Part shown: in pieces, positions 49,025-60,300 of the stretch
How the letters are laid out: every line of letters starts with the position of its first letter
Position numbering within the stretch: position 1 is the first letter of the stretch
Notes under the pieces: model-generated
What the model was told of the DNA's origin: nothing
What the model saw: the letters and a program-made list of their open reading frames with translations, nothing else
Database searches by the model: none
Translations under genes and position numbers: made by a program
Source: Sphingomonas sp. Ant H11
GTDB taxonomy: Bacteria > Pseudomonadota > Alphaproteobacteria > Sphingomonadales > Sphingomonadaceae
NCBI RefSeq assembly: GCF_000797515.1
Contig: NZ_JSBN01000002.1
Coordinates: forward strand, 124,001 to 188,000
Reading direction: 5' to 3'
DNA: 64,000 bases

Positions 49025-51312
49025 ATGAAGAGCTTTGCATTGTTGCTAAGCGCATCGGCGTTAGCATTCACATCGGGAAGTGCGGCGATCGCCCAGACCG
49101 CCACCACGCAGACGGGCGACGTCCAGCCAGCGGCGGCGACCGACAGCAGCCAGGACATCGTCGTCACCGCGCTCCGTCGCAACGACAAGCTATCGCAGAC
49201 TCCAATCGCGGCTTCGGTCCTGAGCGGCAGCGACCTCGCCAACAAGGGCGTCGTCAACATCGACGCACTGCAGTTCGCGGTGCCGAGCGTGGTCGTCAAC
49301 AATTTCGGGCAGGGCCTCGAGTTCAATGTGCGCGGCATCGGCAAGGCCGAGCACAATTCGCAAACCACCACCGGCGTCATCACCTATCGCGACGGCGTGC
49401 CCACCTTCCCTGGCTATTTCCAGGAAGAGCCGTATTTCGACATCGCCAATATCCAGATCCTGCGCGGGCCGCAGGGGACGTCGGTTGGCCAAAACGCAAC
49501 GGGCGGCGCGGTCTTCGCCAACACCAACGATCCGATCATCGGCGGCGGTACGCACGGTTATTTCGCCGCGAGCTACGGCAACTATAACGACCTGAGCGGA
49601 CAGGGGGCGGTCAACCTGCCGATCAGCGACACCTTTGCCGCGCGCGTCGCCTTTTCGGGCGAACGGCGCGACGGGTTCTACCACATCACCGGGCCGGGCG
49701 GGGCACCCTATACCGGCAATAACGGCAGCGTACGCTCGATCGCAGGGCGGATAAGCTTCCTGTGGAAACCGACCGATCGACTGTCGATCCTGTCCAAGAC
49801 CGATCTCGATTATCTCGACATGGGGGCCTATCCGGCCGACCCCTTCACCAATCGCTTCAAGACGCTGACGCTGGCCGGCGGCACCGTCGCCAATCCCAAC
49901 TACCGCGACCTGTTCGACATCACCGCCAACATGCCGCAGGAAGCACGCGACAAGTTCGTCCGCACCGTGCTCAAGATCGACTATGAATTCGTCGGCGGCA
50001 TCAAATTCCGCTCGATCACCGGCTTCCAGAACGGCAACACGCTATACCGCGCAGATCTCGACGGAACCAATGCGACCGCCAACGTCGCCGCCACGCCAAC
50101 CGCGCCGGCACAGAAGAATTACATCTTCTTCGACACCACCACCGAGACGCAGTTCAGCCAGGAATTCAACCTCATCTCACCCGATAACCAGCGCCTGACC
50201 TGGCTGATCGGTGCCTTCGGGCTGTGGAACACCTATTTCTGGCTGCCGCCCTACCAGTTCGTGATCGACGCTCCGGCGGCGGGGCAGCCGCTCGGCACGA
50301 CCGCCGCGCAATACACGCTGCAGGGGCGTAACCCTGAGCGCTCGCTCGCGGTGTTCGGGCAAGTCGGCTTCAAGATCACCCCACGGCTGACGCTGGATCT
50401 CGGCGGACGCTACACCGCCAGCCAGTCGACCAATCATGTCGACATCAACCAGAACGGGCTACGGCTCCGCGACGACCAGCACATCACATCGGACAATTTC
50501 TCGTACAAGGCGTCGCTCGGCTGGGTGATCGACCGCAACAACTATCTCTACGGCTTCGTCGCGACCGGCTTCCGCCCGGGCGGAATCAACGTGCCGGTCG
50601 GCTCGGGCCTCGCCACCCCGCCCTTCCAACCCGAAAAGGTGCGCTCGTACGAAGCGGCTGGAAGGCCAATTTCGCAGGCGGCCGCATCCACACGACGATC
50701 GACGGATTCTACAACGATTACCAGAATTTCCAGGTGATCGTCGGCTATCCGACGCTACCGGTGTTCGGTTTCGAGATCAACGTGCCGGGCACGACCAAGA
50801 TCTACGGGTTCGAGGCCGAGGCCGATCTGAAGGCGGGCAACTTTACCTTCGACGCCGGGATCAACGTCCTGCACAGCGAGCTGGCGCAGTTTTACGCGCT
50901 CGACACGCGCACCGGCGGGTCGTTTGCGCCGTGTTCGCCAACCACCGGACCCGCCACTGCAACCTGCCTTAACCTCAAGGGGCGCGAGCAGACCTATGCG
51001 CCCAACCTCACCTTCAATCTCGGTGCGTCGTACGAGCATCGTTTCGCCAACGGCGACACGCTCACTCCGCGCGTCAATTTCGGGCATATCGCGGCGCAAT
51101 GGGCGACGCTGTTCGAGAACGCCGCGCAGGGCGACCGGCTCGACGCGCGCAACATTCTCGGCGCGCAGGTGGCATGGCAGCACAAGACCTGGACGGTAAC
51201 GGCTTACGGCACCAATTTGACCGATCAACACTATGTTGCAGCGCTCAACAGCGGGCTCGATTTCGCCGGACCGCCGCGTCAGTATGGCGTCAAGGTACTG
51301 AAAACCTTCTGA
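49025..51312 (+). CDS. TonB-dependent outer-membrane receptor (frameshifted)
   Basis: From ATG 49025, with GGGGAGG upstream. Signal peptide (MKSFALLLSASALAFTSGSAAIA), plug domain (DIVVTALRRNDKLSQTPIAA ... VQFNVRG-type motif EFNVRGIG ... ILRGPQGT), then a 22-strand-type barrel ending in a terminal Phe (KVLKTF). The frame breaks near 50655: KVRSYEA should continue GWKANFAGGRIHTTIDGFYNDYQNFQ, needing one extra G. Corrected length is about 762 residues. It belongs to the large sphingomonad group that imports aromatic, steroid or lignin-type compounds. Neighbouring CoA ligase, esterase, MFS and TetR genes suggest a shared substrate. Confidence 0.9.
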
Positions 51313-51377
51313 CGCAACGGCGGCCACCGCCCGCGCGGGCGGTGGCCGTTGCCCATCCCGCCAACCACGAAGGCATC

Positions 51378-52982
51378 ATGCAAAGCTACGGCCTGACAGT
51401 CGACAAATTCCTGGATCATGCCGCAAAGTGGTTTGGCACGCGCGAAGTGGTGGAAGCCGATGCCGGGCGCGTGTCGCGCCGGACCGGCTACGCCGATCTG
51501 CGCGCGCGCAGCAACCGCATGTCGGGCGCGCTGGCCTCGCTCGGCTTGCGGTTCGGCGACCGCATCGCCACGCTCGCGTGGAACACCCAGGCACATTTTG
51601 AGGTCTATTACGCAGCGATGGGCGCGGGGCTGGTGTGCCATACGCTCAATCCGCGGCTGACCGTACAGCACCTTGCCACGATGATCGAGGAAGCCGAGGA
51701 CCGGGTCCTTGTCGTTGCAGCGGATCTGCTGCCGCTGTCACGGGCATTGCTGCAGTTGTGCCCGGCGATCGAACACGTCGTGGCAATCGACGCTGCGCTG
51801 CTGCCGGGCGAGACGCTCGGCGACCATCGGGCACAGCTGTGGGACTATGAACGTCTCCTCGACCAACATGGTGCCGCGAGCGCATGGGGGGACTTTGACG
51901 AGAACGTTGCGGCCGGGCTGTGCTATACTTCCGGCACGACCGGGCGGCCGAAGGGCGTCCTCTACACGCATCGCTCCAACTACCTCCACACGCTGCGCAC
52001 CCTCCAGGCAGATTCGATCGCGCTAACCGCGCAGGATGTGCTGCTGCTCGGCGTGCCGATGTTTCATGCCAATGGCTGGGGGCTACCGTTTGCCGCGCCT
52101 GCGGCGGGCACCAAGCTGGTCTTGCCCGGACGAGCGATCGACGGAGCGAGCCTGGCGACCCTGATGCGCGACGAGGGCGTGACAATCGCGGTCGGGGTGC
52201 AGACCGTCTGGCTCGGGCTTGTCGACCATCTCGAACGCACCGGTGGCGAGTTACCCGATCTCAAGCGCATTCTGATCGGCGGCTCGAATTGTCCCGATGC
52301 GCTGATCAATCGCATCGAGCAGCGGCTCGGGGTCTATGTCCAGACGAGTTGGGGAATGACCGAACTGTCGCCGACCGGGACGATCGCGCCGCCCTATCCC
52401 ACCGGGCAAGGCCGCGGTGCATCGGGGCGACCGCCGCTTGGGGTCGATCTCAAATTGACCGATGCCGATGGTGCGGCCCTTCCTTCGCAGCGCGAGGCGA
52501 TGGGACATCTCAAGGTCCGCGGCGCAAGCGTTCTCGACCGCTATTTTCGAGCCGAGAGCGACGCGTTGGACGAAGAGGGATTTTTCGATACCGGCGACCT
52601 GGCGATGATCGACGCCGACGGCAACCTCACCATCTGCGGGCGTGCCAAGGATCTGATCAAGTCGGGCGGCGAATGGATCAACCCGACCGAGATTGAGGCG
52701 ATTGTCGGCGGACATCCGGCCGTGCGTCACGTTGCAGTGATCGCGCGACCTGACGCCAGATGGGGCGAGCGTCCGCTGCTGGTTGTCGAAACTGCCGACG
52801 CGAGCGGAACCCCCGACAGCCTGATCGGAATGTTGCGCGGCAAGGTCGCCGATTTCTGGATCCCCGACCAGGTCGCCGAGGTCGAGGCGATGCCGCTCGC
52901 CGCAACGGGCAAGATCGACAAGCTCCGGCTAAGCGCGGACTTTGCTGCGGGGCAGATCAGCACGACTCACGTCGGGCGGTAA
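51378..52982 (+). CDS. Acyl-CoA synthetase (AMP-binding, medium/long-chain fatty acid-CoA ligase-like)
   Basis: 534 residues from ATG 51378. Adenylation motifs are intact: P-loop YTSGTTGRPKGVLYTH, WGMTELSP, DTGDLAMID, GRAKDLIKSGGEWINPTEIE and the C-terminal lysine in LAATGKIDKL. It activates a carboxylic acid to its CoA thioester. It is closest in pattern to AlkK-type medium/long-chain ligases, but aromatic or terpenoid acids are possible. It follows the TonB receptor by 65 bp in the same direction and converges with the carboxylesterase gene, so import, hydrolysis and activation may form one pathway. Confidence 0.9.
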   Translation: MQSYGLTVDKFLDHAAKWFGTREVVEADAGRVSRRTGYADLRARSNRMSGALASLGLRFGDRIATLAWNTQAHFEVYYAAMGAGLVCHTLNPRLTVQHLATMIEEAEDRVLVVAADLLPLSRALLQLCPAIEHVVAIDAALLPGETLGDHRAQLWDYERLLDQHGAASAWGDFDENVAAGLCYTSGTTGRPKGVLYTHRSNYLHTLRTLQADSIALTAQDVLLLGVPMFHANGWGLPFAAPAAGTKLVLPGRAIDGASLATLMRDEGVTIAVGVQTVWLGLVDHLERTGGELPDLKRILIGGSNCPDALINRIEQRLGVYVQTSWGMTELSPTGTIAPPYPTGQGRGASGRPPLGVDLKLTDADGAALPSQREAMGHLKVRGASVLDRYFRAESDALDEEGFFDTGDLAMIDADGNLTICGRAKDLIKSGGEWINPTEIEAIVGGHPAVRHVAVIARPDARWGERPLLVVETADASGTPDSLIGMLRGKVADFWIPDQVAEVEAMPLAATGKIDKLRLSADFAAGQISTTHVGR

Positions 52983-53035
52983 TTTCCCCCTTTCACCCGC
53001 CCTCCGGCGCATCTCCCATTTGGCGCTGCTCACCG

Positions 53036-54676
53036 TCAGGGGCACCCCGCCCCTGCGGCCGGCAGCTTCGGTGCGGCCAGCCCGACATTCCAGTTCCAGC
53101 CAATCGTGCCCGTCGCTTTGCGGCGGCACATCACGGTCTCGTTGAACGCGTACATACCCGGCATCGGTTTCGCCTCGGCGCGCGGCACGTCGGCGACGTG
53201 GAGATAGGCTTGGCCGGTGCCAAAGGGTTGCCATATCGGCCCGTTCGCGGCCACGGGTCGGCCGTCACGCGTGAAGCTTGTCCAGTAATCGAGCAATGCG
53301 TCGGACACGGCGCGCTCTGCCGGTGTCTCCGGCACGCGCGGCCAGCGTGGCGGGGTGCGGTCGAAGGTGCCGAATACGAACGGCAATTCGCTCGCATGAA
53401 AGGCGTGGAGCCCGGCTTGATCTGCAGCGGGATAGCCGTGATCGAACAGATAGAGATAAGCCGGCTGGCCGAGCGCAGTCTGCATCCGCGCGAGCCGCTC
53501 GGCAGTCCAGCCATAGAGCGCATCGCGAGTCGTCGCCAGGATACTCTCCTTATAGGTGGCGGCCGGGTACAAGGTGAGGAACGTGTCGGCGAGATCGCCA
53601 TAGCGCTCCCGGATGCCCTTCTCATAGTCGGCGGCGGTCGCAGGGGCTTTGGGCGCGAGCACCGTCAGCGAGCGGATCTCGCCCTGGTTGAAGCCAGCGA
53701 GCACGGGAACGGGTGCCTGCTTCCCTGCAGCGAACGTTGAGACCATCTGCTCGGGCAGCACCAGTCCGTCGACGGTTCCCCAGGGGCCGTATCCCATTGC
53801 AGCGGCGCTGTTGGTCAGCGTCTGCGCGTCCATTCCGCGTAGTGTCGCAAGATCGGGTGCCTGCAGCGCGGCAGCAAGCAGCTCCCCTGCCCCTTCGGCC
53901 GAAGGCGCACCGTAAACCGCCTTCTTGAGCTGCGGCATCGAGATCATATAGCCGCTTTCGACGATCGCTCGCGCGAACAACCCCCGCGCGAGGGGCGATT
54001 CGAGCAGGTACATCGCACTCAGCCCACCTGCGGATTCGCCCGCGATCGTAACCTTGGCGGGATCGCCACCGAACGCAGCGATATTGGCACGCACCCATTT
54101 GAGCGCTGCGATCTGGTCAAGCAGTCCGTAATTGCCCGAGACGTGAGCGACCGATTCGTGGCTGAGCGCGGGATGCGCCAGCCAGCCGAGCACGCCGAGA
54201 CGATAGTTGATCGACACCACGATCACCCCGCGCTCGGCCATCCGCTTGCCATCATAGAGCGGCTCGCGCCCTGACCCGGCCACCAATGCGCCGCCATGGA
54301 TCCAGAAAAACACGGGCGCATCGCTGGCGTTAGCGGGGGCCCAAATATTAAGCGTCAGACAATCTTCACTGACGGGCATTGGGTCGCCGCTGTAGATGGA
54401 CGCAGTCTTCGCCTGTGGCTGGACACAGGCTGGGCCGAAAGCACCGGCAGCGCGCACGCCGCTCCACCGCGGCAGCGGCACAGGGGGGTGCCAGCGCAGC
54501 GCCTGCACCGGCGGAGCGGCATAGGGGATGCCCTTGAACACCTGAACCCCGTCCTCCACGACGCCCTGCAGCTTCCCGGCAGGCGCGGTGACGATCGGGG
54601 TGGAAGGGGCTTGCGCCGCAGACGCGGTGGCACCGGCCACGCCGAGCAGCGCGAGCGAATGGATCAGCAGCTTCAT
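53036..54676 (-). CDS. Secreted type-B carboxylesterase
   Basis: 546 residues from ATG 54676. Signal peptide (MKLLIHSLALLGVAGATASAA), then the type-B esterase fold: GIPYAAPPVQALRW, the oxyanion region FFWIHGGALVAGSG, nucleophile Ser in IAGESAGGLSAM, and the likely catalytic His in FHASELPFVFG. It would hydrolyse carboxylic esters in the periplasm or outside the cell, releasing an acid for the nearby CoA ligase. Its start overlaps the MFS stop by 4 bp (ATGA), so the two are co-translated. The much longer upstream frame overlaps the MFS gene and is not used. Confidence 0.9.
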   Translation of the reverse strand: MKLLIHSLALLGVAGATASAAQAPSTPIVTAPAGKLQGVVEDGVQVFKGIPYAAPPVQALRWHPPVPLPRWSGVRAAGAFGPACVQPQAKTASIYSGDPMPVSEDCLTLNIWAPANASDAPVFFWIHGGALVAGSGREPLYDGKRMAERGVIVVSINYRLGVLGWLAHPALSHESVAHVSGNYGLLDQIAALKWVRANIAAFGGDPAKVTIAGESAGGLSAMYLLESPLARGLFARAIVESGYMISMPQLKKAVYGAPSAEGAGELLAAALQAPDLATLRGMDAQTLTNSAAAMGYGPWGTVDGLVLPEQMVSTFAAGKQAPVPVLAGFNQGEIRSLTVLAPKAPATAADYEKGIRERYGDLADTFLTLYPAATYKESILATTRDALYGWTAERLARMQTALGQPAYLYLFDHGYPAADQAGLHAFHASELPFVFGTFDRTPPRWPRVPETPAERAVSDALLDYWTSFTRDGRPVAANGPIWQPFGTGQAYLHVADVPRAEAKPMPGMYAFNETVMCRRKATGTIGWNWNVGLAAPKLPAAGAGCP

Positions 54677-55989
54677 GCTATGTCCTTTCTGGGTAGGCTG
54701 CCACGCACACGCAACACGCGGGCGAGCCACAGGAACAGGGCGATTGCGACGAGATAGGCGGGCGCGAGGGTGTAGAGCGCCGCCTGCAATCCATGCGCGG
54801 AGCCGTGTGCGGTAAACCAGTCGCTCGCCGCGCCAACATAGGTAGGACCGAGCCCCAGCCCGATGAAATTCATCACCAGCAACAACAGTGCTCCGGACAG
54901 CACGCGTTGGTCGGGGCGCACCTCTTCCTGCACCAGTGCGACCGCAGCCGAGAGGTAGAAATAGTTGAGCAGCATCACCACAGTCAGCAGCACCAACGCC
55001 ACTGGCCAGCCCGGTGCCCAGAGGAACGCGACATAGAAGGGCAATGCGATCGCCAGCGAAACAGCCGGCCCGATCGCATAGACTTTGCGCGAGCGCGGCA
55101 GCAGGCGATCGATCACGCGCCCGGAGGCCAGCATGCCGCCGCCCATGCCGATCGCCACTGCGATGGCGTACCACAGCGCGACCTCCCCCAGTGTCATGCC
55201 CTTTTCGCGGATCAGGAACAGCACCGCGAAGTTGCCAAGACCATAAGTGACAAACTGCGTTGCCCCGCTCCCGATGGAGACAAGCAGCAGCACCGGGTTG
55301 GCAAAGAACGCACCGACCGTTCCCCAGAACGGCACCGTGACATGCCCCCCGGGCAGCGCATCGTCGAGCGCCCCCCCGCGTCGCTCGCGGATCAGCAACC
55401 GCACAGCGATCGCGGTGACAATGCCGATCGCGCCGATCGCGATAAACGCATCGCGCCAATCAAACGCTGCAGCGACCGACGCACCGAATGCGATGCCGAT
55501 CGCCGCGCCGATCGGTGGACCGAGGTTATAGATGCTGAGCGCCGTCGCGCGCCGTCCCTTTGGAAAGGTGTCGGTAATTATCGCATAAGACGGCGGCACT
55601 CCGCCGGCCTCGCCGAATCCCACTGTCATGCGCGCCAACACCAGCTGCGGGAAGGTCACCGCCAACCCACAGGCAATCGTAGCACCGCTCCAGATTGCGC
55701 AGGCCAGCGACACCACGGTGACGCGGTTGGTGCGGTCCGCGAACCAACCGACGGGGATCGCAATGAAGCAATAGAAAAGAGCGAAATACAAACCGCCGAG
55801 CAATCCAAGCTGGCCGTCGGTGATCTGCAGCGAATCCTGGATCGGCTTGGCAAGGATTCCGATCAACTGCCGATCGAGGAAGTTCAGGACATAGACAAAG
55901 GTCAGCACGAACAGGACCAATCCGCGCCTGAACGCCCCGCCCGGCCAACCGATCGCCCGCGTCGCGGCATCCGAGGCCGGAACTTCCAT
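54673..55989 (-). CDS. MFS transporter (spinster-like)
   Basis: 438 residues from ATG 55989 with twelve membrane helices. Motifs: FVYVLNFLDRQLIGILAKPIQDSL (helix 1, spinster-type), GWFADRTNRVTV (MFS loop 2-3 motif) and GFGEAGGVPPSYAIITDTFPKGRRATAL. This subgroup is abundant in sphingomonads and is often linked to catabolic clusters; it may import or export the substrate or product. First gene of an operon with the carboxylesterase, divergent from the TetR regulator. Confidence 0.9.
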   Translation of the reverse strand: MEVPASDAATRAIGWPGGAFRRGLVLFVLTFVYVLNFLDRQLIGILAKPIQDSLQITDGQLGLLGGLYFALFYCFIAIPVGWFADRTNRVTVVSLACAIWSGATIACGLAVTFPQLVLARMTVGFGEAGGVPPSYAIITDTFPKGRRATALSIYNLGPPIGAAIGIAFGASVAAAFDWRDAFIAIGAIGIVTAIAVRLLIRERRGGALDDALPGGHVTVPFWGTVGAFFANPVLLLVSIGSGATQFVTYGLGNFAVLFLIREKGMTLGEVALWYAIAVAIGMGGGMLASGRVIDRLLPRSRKVYAIGPAVSLAIALPFYVAFLWAPGWPVALVLLTVVMLLNYFYLSAAVALVQEEVRPDQRVLSGALLLLVMNFIGLGLGPTYVGAASDWFTAHGSAHGLQAALYTLAPAYLVAIALFLWLARVLRVRGSLPRKDIA

Positions 55990-56026
55990 AAACCCTCTCC
56001 GTCGACGTGTTTTCGTCGTTGTCGCG

Positions 56027-56077
56027 ATGATGCGGATGAGCGGCTCTCCTGTCAATAAGTCACTCTCTCGTGTGTGA
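56027..56077 (-). promoter_or_regulatory. Candidate promoter of the MFS-esterase operon with adjacent palindrome
   Basis: On the minus strand, TTGACA (56055-56050), a 17-bp spacer and CATCAT (56032-56027, 4 of 6 consensus bases). Immediately upstream is an 18-bp imperfect inverted repeat with TCAC/GTGA ends (56060-56077), a plausible site for the divergent TetR protein. No experimental support; the dyad has three central mismatches. Confidence 0.42.
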
Positions 56078-56138
56078 ATGATCAACAAGCGGCGATCGCT
56101 GCTTGACGCTCGCGTCGGGAGTCGGGAAGGACATTGTC

Positions 56139-56834
56139 GTGACCCAGGATATACCCGTACAGCGTCGCCCGCGCCGGGCCGAGCAACGCGCCGAAACGAT
56201 GGAGTTGATCCTCGATACGGCCGAAGAGCTATTCTCCAAACACGGCCTGCACGGCGTGACACTGAAGGAGGTCGCCAAGCGAGTCGGCGTCCATCACACG
56301 CTGCTCAATTATTATTTCGCCGACAAGAAGGCGTTGTTCGACGCAGTATTCGCGCGCCGTGCGGTGGTAACCAGCGAACGCCGGATGAAGGCGCTTGACG
56401 ATTACGAGTCCGCCGCCGCGGGCAAGCCGACCGTCGAGGGCGCGCTGCGCGCATTTCTGGATACCGATCTCGACCTCTATATCGATGGCGGCGAGGGCTG
56501 GCGTAACTATGCGAAACTCGGCGCGCAGGTCGCCAACACGCCGGAATGGGGGGCCGAGCTGATGGACACGCATTTCGACCCGGTCGTTCTGCGGCTGATC
56601 GGACTGCTCAAGCAAGCGCTCCCCGAGTGCGAGGAAAGCAAGATTTTCTGGGGTTATCATTTCGTCACCGGCGCGCTGATGCTGACGCTCGCGCGCACCG
56701 GGCGGATCGACAAGCTATCGGGTGGCATCAGCCGGTCGGACGACTTTGTGTCGGTAAAGGAGTATATGGCGACCTTTATGGCTGGTGGCTTTCTCGCGAT
56801 CTGCACACCGCAGCCGACCGCCATCACCACTTAG
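56139..56834 (+). CDS. TetR-family transcriptional regulator
   Basis: 231 residues from GTG 56139, chosen because GGGAAGGA (56124-56131) is correctly spaced; the longer frame from 56103 lacks a site. The N-terminal TetR helix-turn-helix is clear (ILDTAEELFSKHGLHGVTLKEVAKRVGVHHTLLNYYFADKKALF). The C-terminal ligand domain resembles the FadR/AcrR-type TetR_C group. Divergent from the MFS-esterase operon, it probably represses that operon and perhaps the receptor/CoA-ligase genes, responding to the substrate or its CoA ester. Confidence 0.9.
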   Translation: MTQDIPVQRRPRRAEQRAETMELILDTAEELFSKHGLHGVTLKEVAKRVGVHHTLLNYYFADKKALFDAVFARRAVVTSERRMKALDDYESAAAGKPTVEGALRAFLDTDLDLYIDGGEGWRNYAKLGAQVANTPEWGAELMDTHFDPVVLRLIGLLKQALPECEESKIFWGYHFVTGALMLTLARTGRIDKLSGGISRSDDFVSVKEYMATFMAGGFLAICTPQPTAITT

Positions 56835-57334
56835 AAATCTACACTCCGGCGACGGATCAAAGCCCGCCTGGAACGTCGTCGGTCCGGCTCGGCGCAGTGG
56901 GAAAGGTCGGCAATGTCCGATCTTTCAACGCCCGCTTGTGGTCACCTGTTCGAGCGACGCTGCCATTCTCGATGAACACCCTCTCACCGCGCTTTTGTGC
57001 CGAAGCGCGAAAGAGGGCGTGGGCCGTATCAAAGCGCGCAATCATTACGCCGCATGTGAAATAATATACAGATTTCGCCTGACGATCTGGGCGAACCCGC
57101 ACGCGTGATTTCATTTGGCATCTTGAACAGGGAGCGATCATCGCCCTCGGCGTATATCGCAATCCTACCTTAATGCAGAACGCCGGTTATCGATCAGGGG
57201 CATCACCATCTAAAAACACGATCGATCTCCAGGACACGCAAGCATCTGTCCTGAAGCAATTTCTTTATTATTACATATTACAAAAATCAGCTAAGATCTT
57301 CTCAAAGTAAGCGATTCGCGGGCGGGGGGAAATA
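56835..57334. other. Intergenic region before the autotransporter gene
   Basis: 500 bp without a convincing gene. The first part is of ordinary GC content. The last 80 bp (about 57250-57315) are strongly AT-rich (TTTATTATTACATATTAC and similar) and probably contain the autotransporter promoter, though no clear -35/-10 pair with good spacing was fixed. Confidence 0.5.
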
Positions 57335-60300
57335 ATGGGGCAGTTTCGGACTGAGCGGGGGCGATTTCGTGCCTTCGCCGGATGCATGCGATCTGCACTT
57401 GGTACCTTTGCTCATCGCAATCGCATGCGCGAACTCGGCCGACGACGCGCCGCAGGGCATCCAAGCCGCCCTTTAATCGCGCTTTTTGCTTTTATGTTCG
57501 CCTTGATGCCCGCTTTTGCGGCGGCGGCTACATCGAAGGGCTGCGCCGACATCAACACCGGCCAGTATAATCGCACCTTTTCGATTCCATCGGCCAGCAA
57601 TGGTTCACAGATACAAGATCAGGATATTACTTTTGGAGCTTATGCATCAACGTTAAGCGATTTCTATTTTAATAATGGAGATGTAGTTCAATTTACATTG
57701 ACATCTCGCGTCGGGACAGGATATTTTTCCGCATTTGAATATGACGATACTGGATCCATTGTTCGCAGCGTCCTCAATCAAACAGGAAATTCTGCGACTT
57801 TCACAATCGGATCCAACAATTTATTCAGATATTATAATTACGCGCTTTCCAATTTTACATATACCGCAGGGGGAAGCGCCAACAACGACGCGACTGCCGC
57901 GCACTCCAACTCTTCGGCATTTTTAACCCTAACCTGTACCCCAGCGAGCGCGGGACCGACCGTAACGGCCGTTAGCCCGACCAGCGGCCCCGCTGCCGGC
58001 GGCACGGCGGTCACCATCACCGGCACCGGCTTTACCGGGGCTACCGCCGTCAAGTTCGGTGCGACCTCTGCAACCGGCATCACCGTTGTCAGCGCGACCA
58101 GCATCACCGCAACCGCTCCCGCTGGCAGCGGCACCGTCGACGTGACCGTGACTACCCCTGGCGGCACCAGCGCCACCTCGGCGAGTGACCGGTTCAGCTA
58201 TGTCGCGGCCCCCGCCGTCACCGCGATCTCGCCCAGCTCGGGCCCGGCGAGCGGCGGTACCTCGGTCACCATCACCGGCACCGGCTTTACCGGGGCTACC
58301 GCCGTCAAGTTCGGTGCGACCTCTGCAACCGGCATCACCGTTGTCAGCGCGACCAGCATCACTGCAACCGCTCCGGCTGGCAGCGGCACCGTCGACGTGA
58401 CCGTGACCACCCCTGGCGGCACCAGCGCGACCTCGGCCAGCGACCAGTTCAGCTATGTCGCGGCCCCCGCCATCACCGCCATCTCGCCCAGCTCGGGCCC
58501 GGCGAGCGGTGGTACCTCGGTCACCATCACCGGCACCGGCTTTACCGGCGCGACCGCAGTGACCTTCGGCGCGACCGCCGCCGCCAGCTTCACCGTCAAC
58601 AGCGCGACCAGCATCACCGCCACCGCCCCTGCAGGCACCGGCACCGTCGACGTGCGCGTCACCACTACCGGCGGCACCAGCGCGACCTCGGCCGCCGACC
58701 AGTTCAGCTATATCGGGGCCCCCAGCGTTGCCGCGAAGAGCGCGAGCGTCGCTTATGACACCGCGACGCCGATCGATCTCACCGCTTCGGTCAGCGGTGT
58801 GCATAGCAGCCTCACCGTCAGCACCGCGCCCGCACACGGTACCACCAGCATTGCTGGCGACGTGATCACCTACACCCCGACCAGCGGCTATTATGGCAGC
58901 GATAGCTTCGCCTATACCGCCACGGGGCCGGGCGGCACCTCGGCCGCTGCCACCGTGACGCTGACCGTCGCGACACCTGCCGCCCCAACCGTTGCCGCCA
59001 AGAGCGCCAGCGTTGGCTATAACACCGCCACCCCGATCGACCTGACCGCCTCGGTCAGCGGTGTGCACTCAAGCCTCACCGTCAGCTCAGCGCCTGCGCA
59101 CGGCACCACCAGCATTGCTGGCGATGTCATCACCTACACCCCGACCACCGGCTATTATGGCAGCGACAGCTTCGCCTATACCGCCACGGGGCCCGGCGGC
59201 ACCTCGGCCGCTGCCACCGTCACGCTCACCGTCGCCACGCCTGCGCTTGCGATCACGCAAACCAGCTTGCCGGCGGGCCAGCAGGACGTCGCGTATAGCG
59301 TATCGCTGACGGCGTCTGGCGGAACGGCACCCTATACCTTTGCGGTGACGGGCGGCGCGCTGCCATCTGGCCTTGCCCTCGCAACGAACGGAACACTCGC
59401 CGGAACGCCCACCGCAAACGGATCGTTCAGCGTGACGATCACCGCTTCGGACAGCTCCACCGGCGACGGGCCGAGCCGGGTCAGCCAGACCTTCAGCTTG
59501 CAGATCGCGTTGCCCGCGCCGCCCGTCGTCCGCGACACCTCCGTCGCCGTTACGCAGACCGTCACCAACAATCAGCCAGCCTCGATCGACCTCAGCACTT
59601 TGATTTCGGGCAACGTCACCGACGTGACGATCGCTACGCCCCCGCAGCACGGCACCGTGGTGATCCAGCGGACCGGTACAAGCTTCACCGGCGTGTCGAT
59701 CGCCAACCCCCTGCAACCAGGCGCGGTGGGGCTCGAGCGGAGCGCTGCCGTTGCCACCCCGACCCTGCCCCTGGGCGCGACCGTCGCAGCCCCCCGCTTT
59801 GTCGCGGTCTACACCCCGACCCCCGGTTACCAGGGACCTGATCGCTTCACGTTCACAGCGGTCGGGCCCGGCGGCAGCTCGACCTTCGCGACGGTGGACA
59901 TCACGGTGAAGGGGACCGCACCGGTCGCCGCGAATCTGGTAACGACGACCGACCAGAATCAGCCGGTCACGGTCGATATTTCGAGCGGTGCTGTCGGCGG
60001 ACCGTTCACGCAAGCCGCCATCGTCAGTGTGTCGCCAGCCGACTCCGCGACGGCGACCCTCATCGCCGACGGCACGGCCTCCGCGCGGACCTATCGCTTG
60101 CAGATCCAGCCCAGCCCCCGCTTCAGCGGAACGACGGTCGTGACCTATACGATCGGCAACACGTTCGGGATGTCGGCGGCGGCCACCGTCACCGTCACCG
60201 TGAAGGGTCGCCCCGACCCCTCGGCCGACCCGGTCGTGCGCGGGTTGATCGATGCGCAAGACACCGCGACCCGCGATTTCGCCCGGGCGCAAATCGAGAA

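Noticed and set aside
51099-51377. N-terminal extension of the acyl-CoA ligase
   Set aside because: It overlaps the TonB receptor in another frame; ATG 51378 gives the normal N-terminus.
53036-55459. An 807-codon protein joining MFS-like sequence to the esterase
   Set aside because: The first part is out of frame with the real MFS gene; the esterase has its own ATG and signal peptide at 54676.
57955-59250. Regular direct repeats considered as a CRISPR array
   Set aside because: The repeats are 252 and 264 bp, in frame, without unique spacers, and encode TIG and Ig-like domains.
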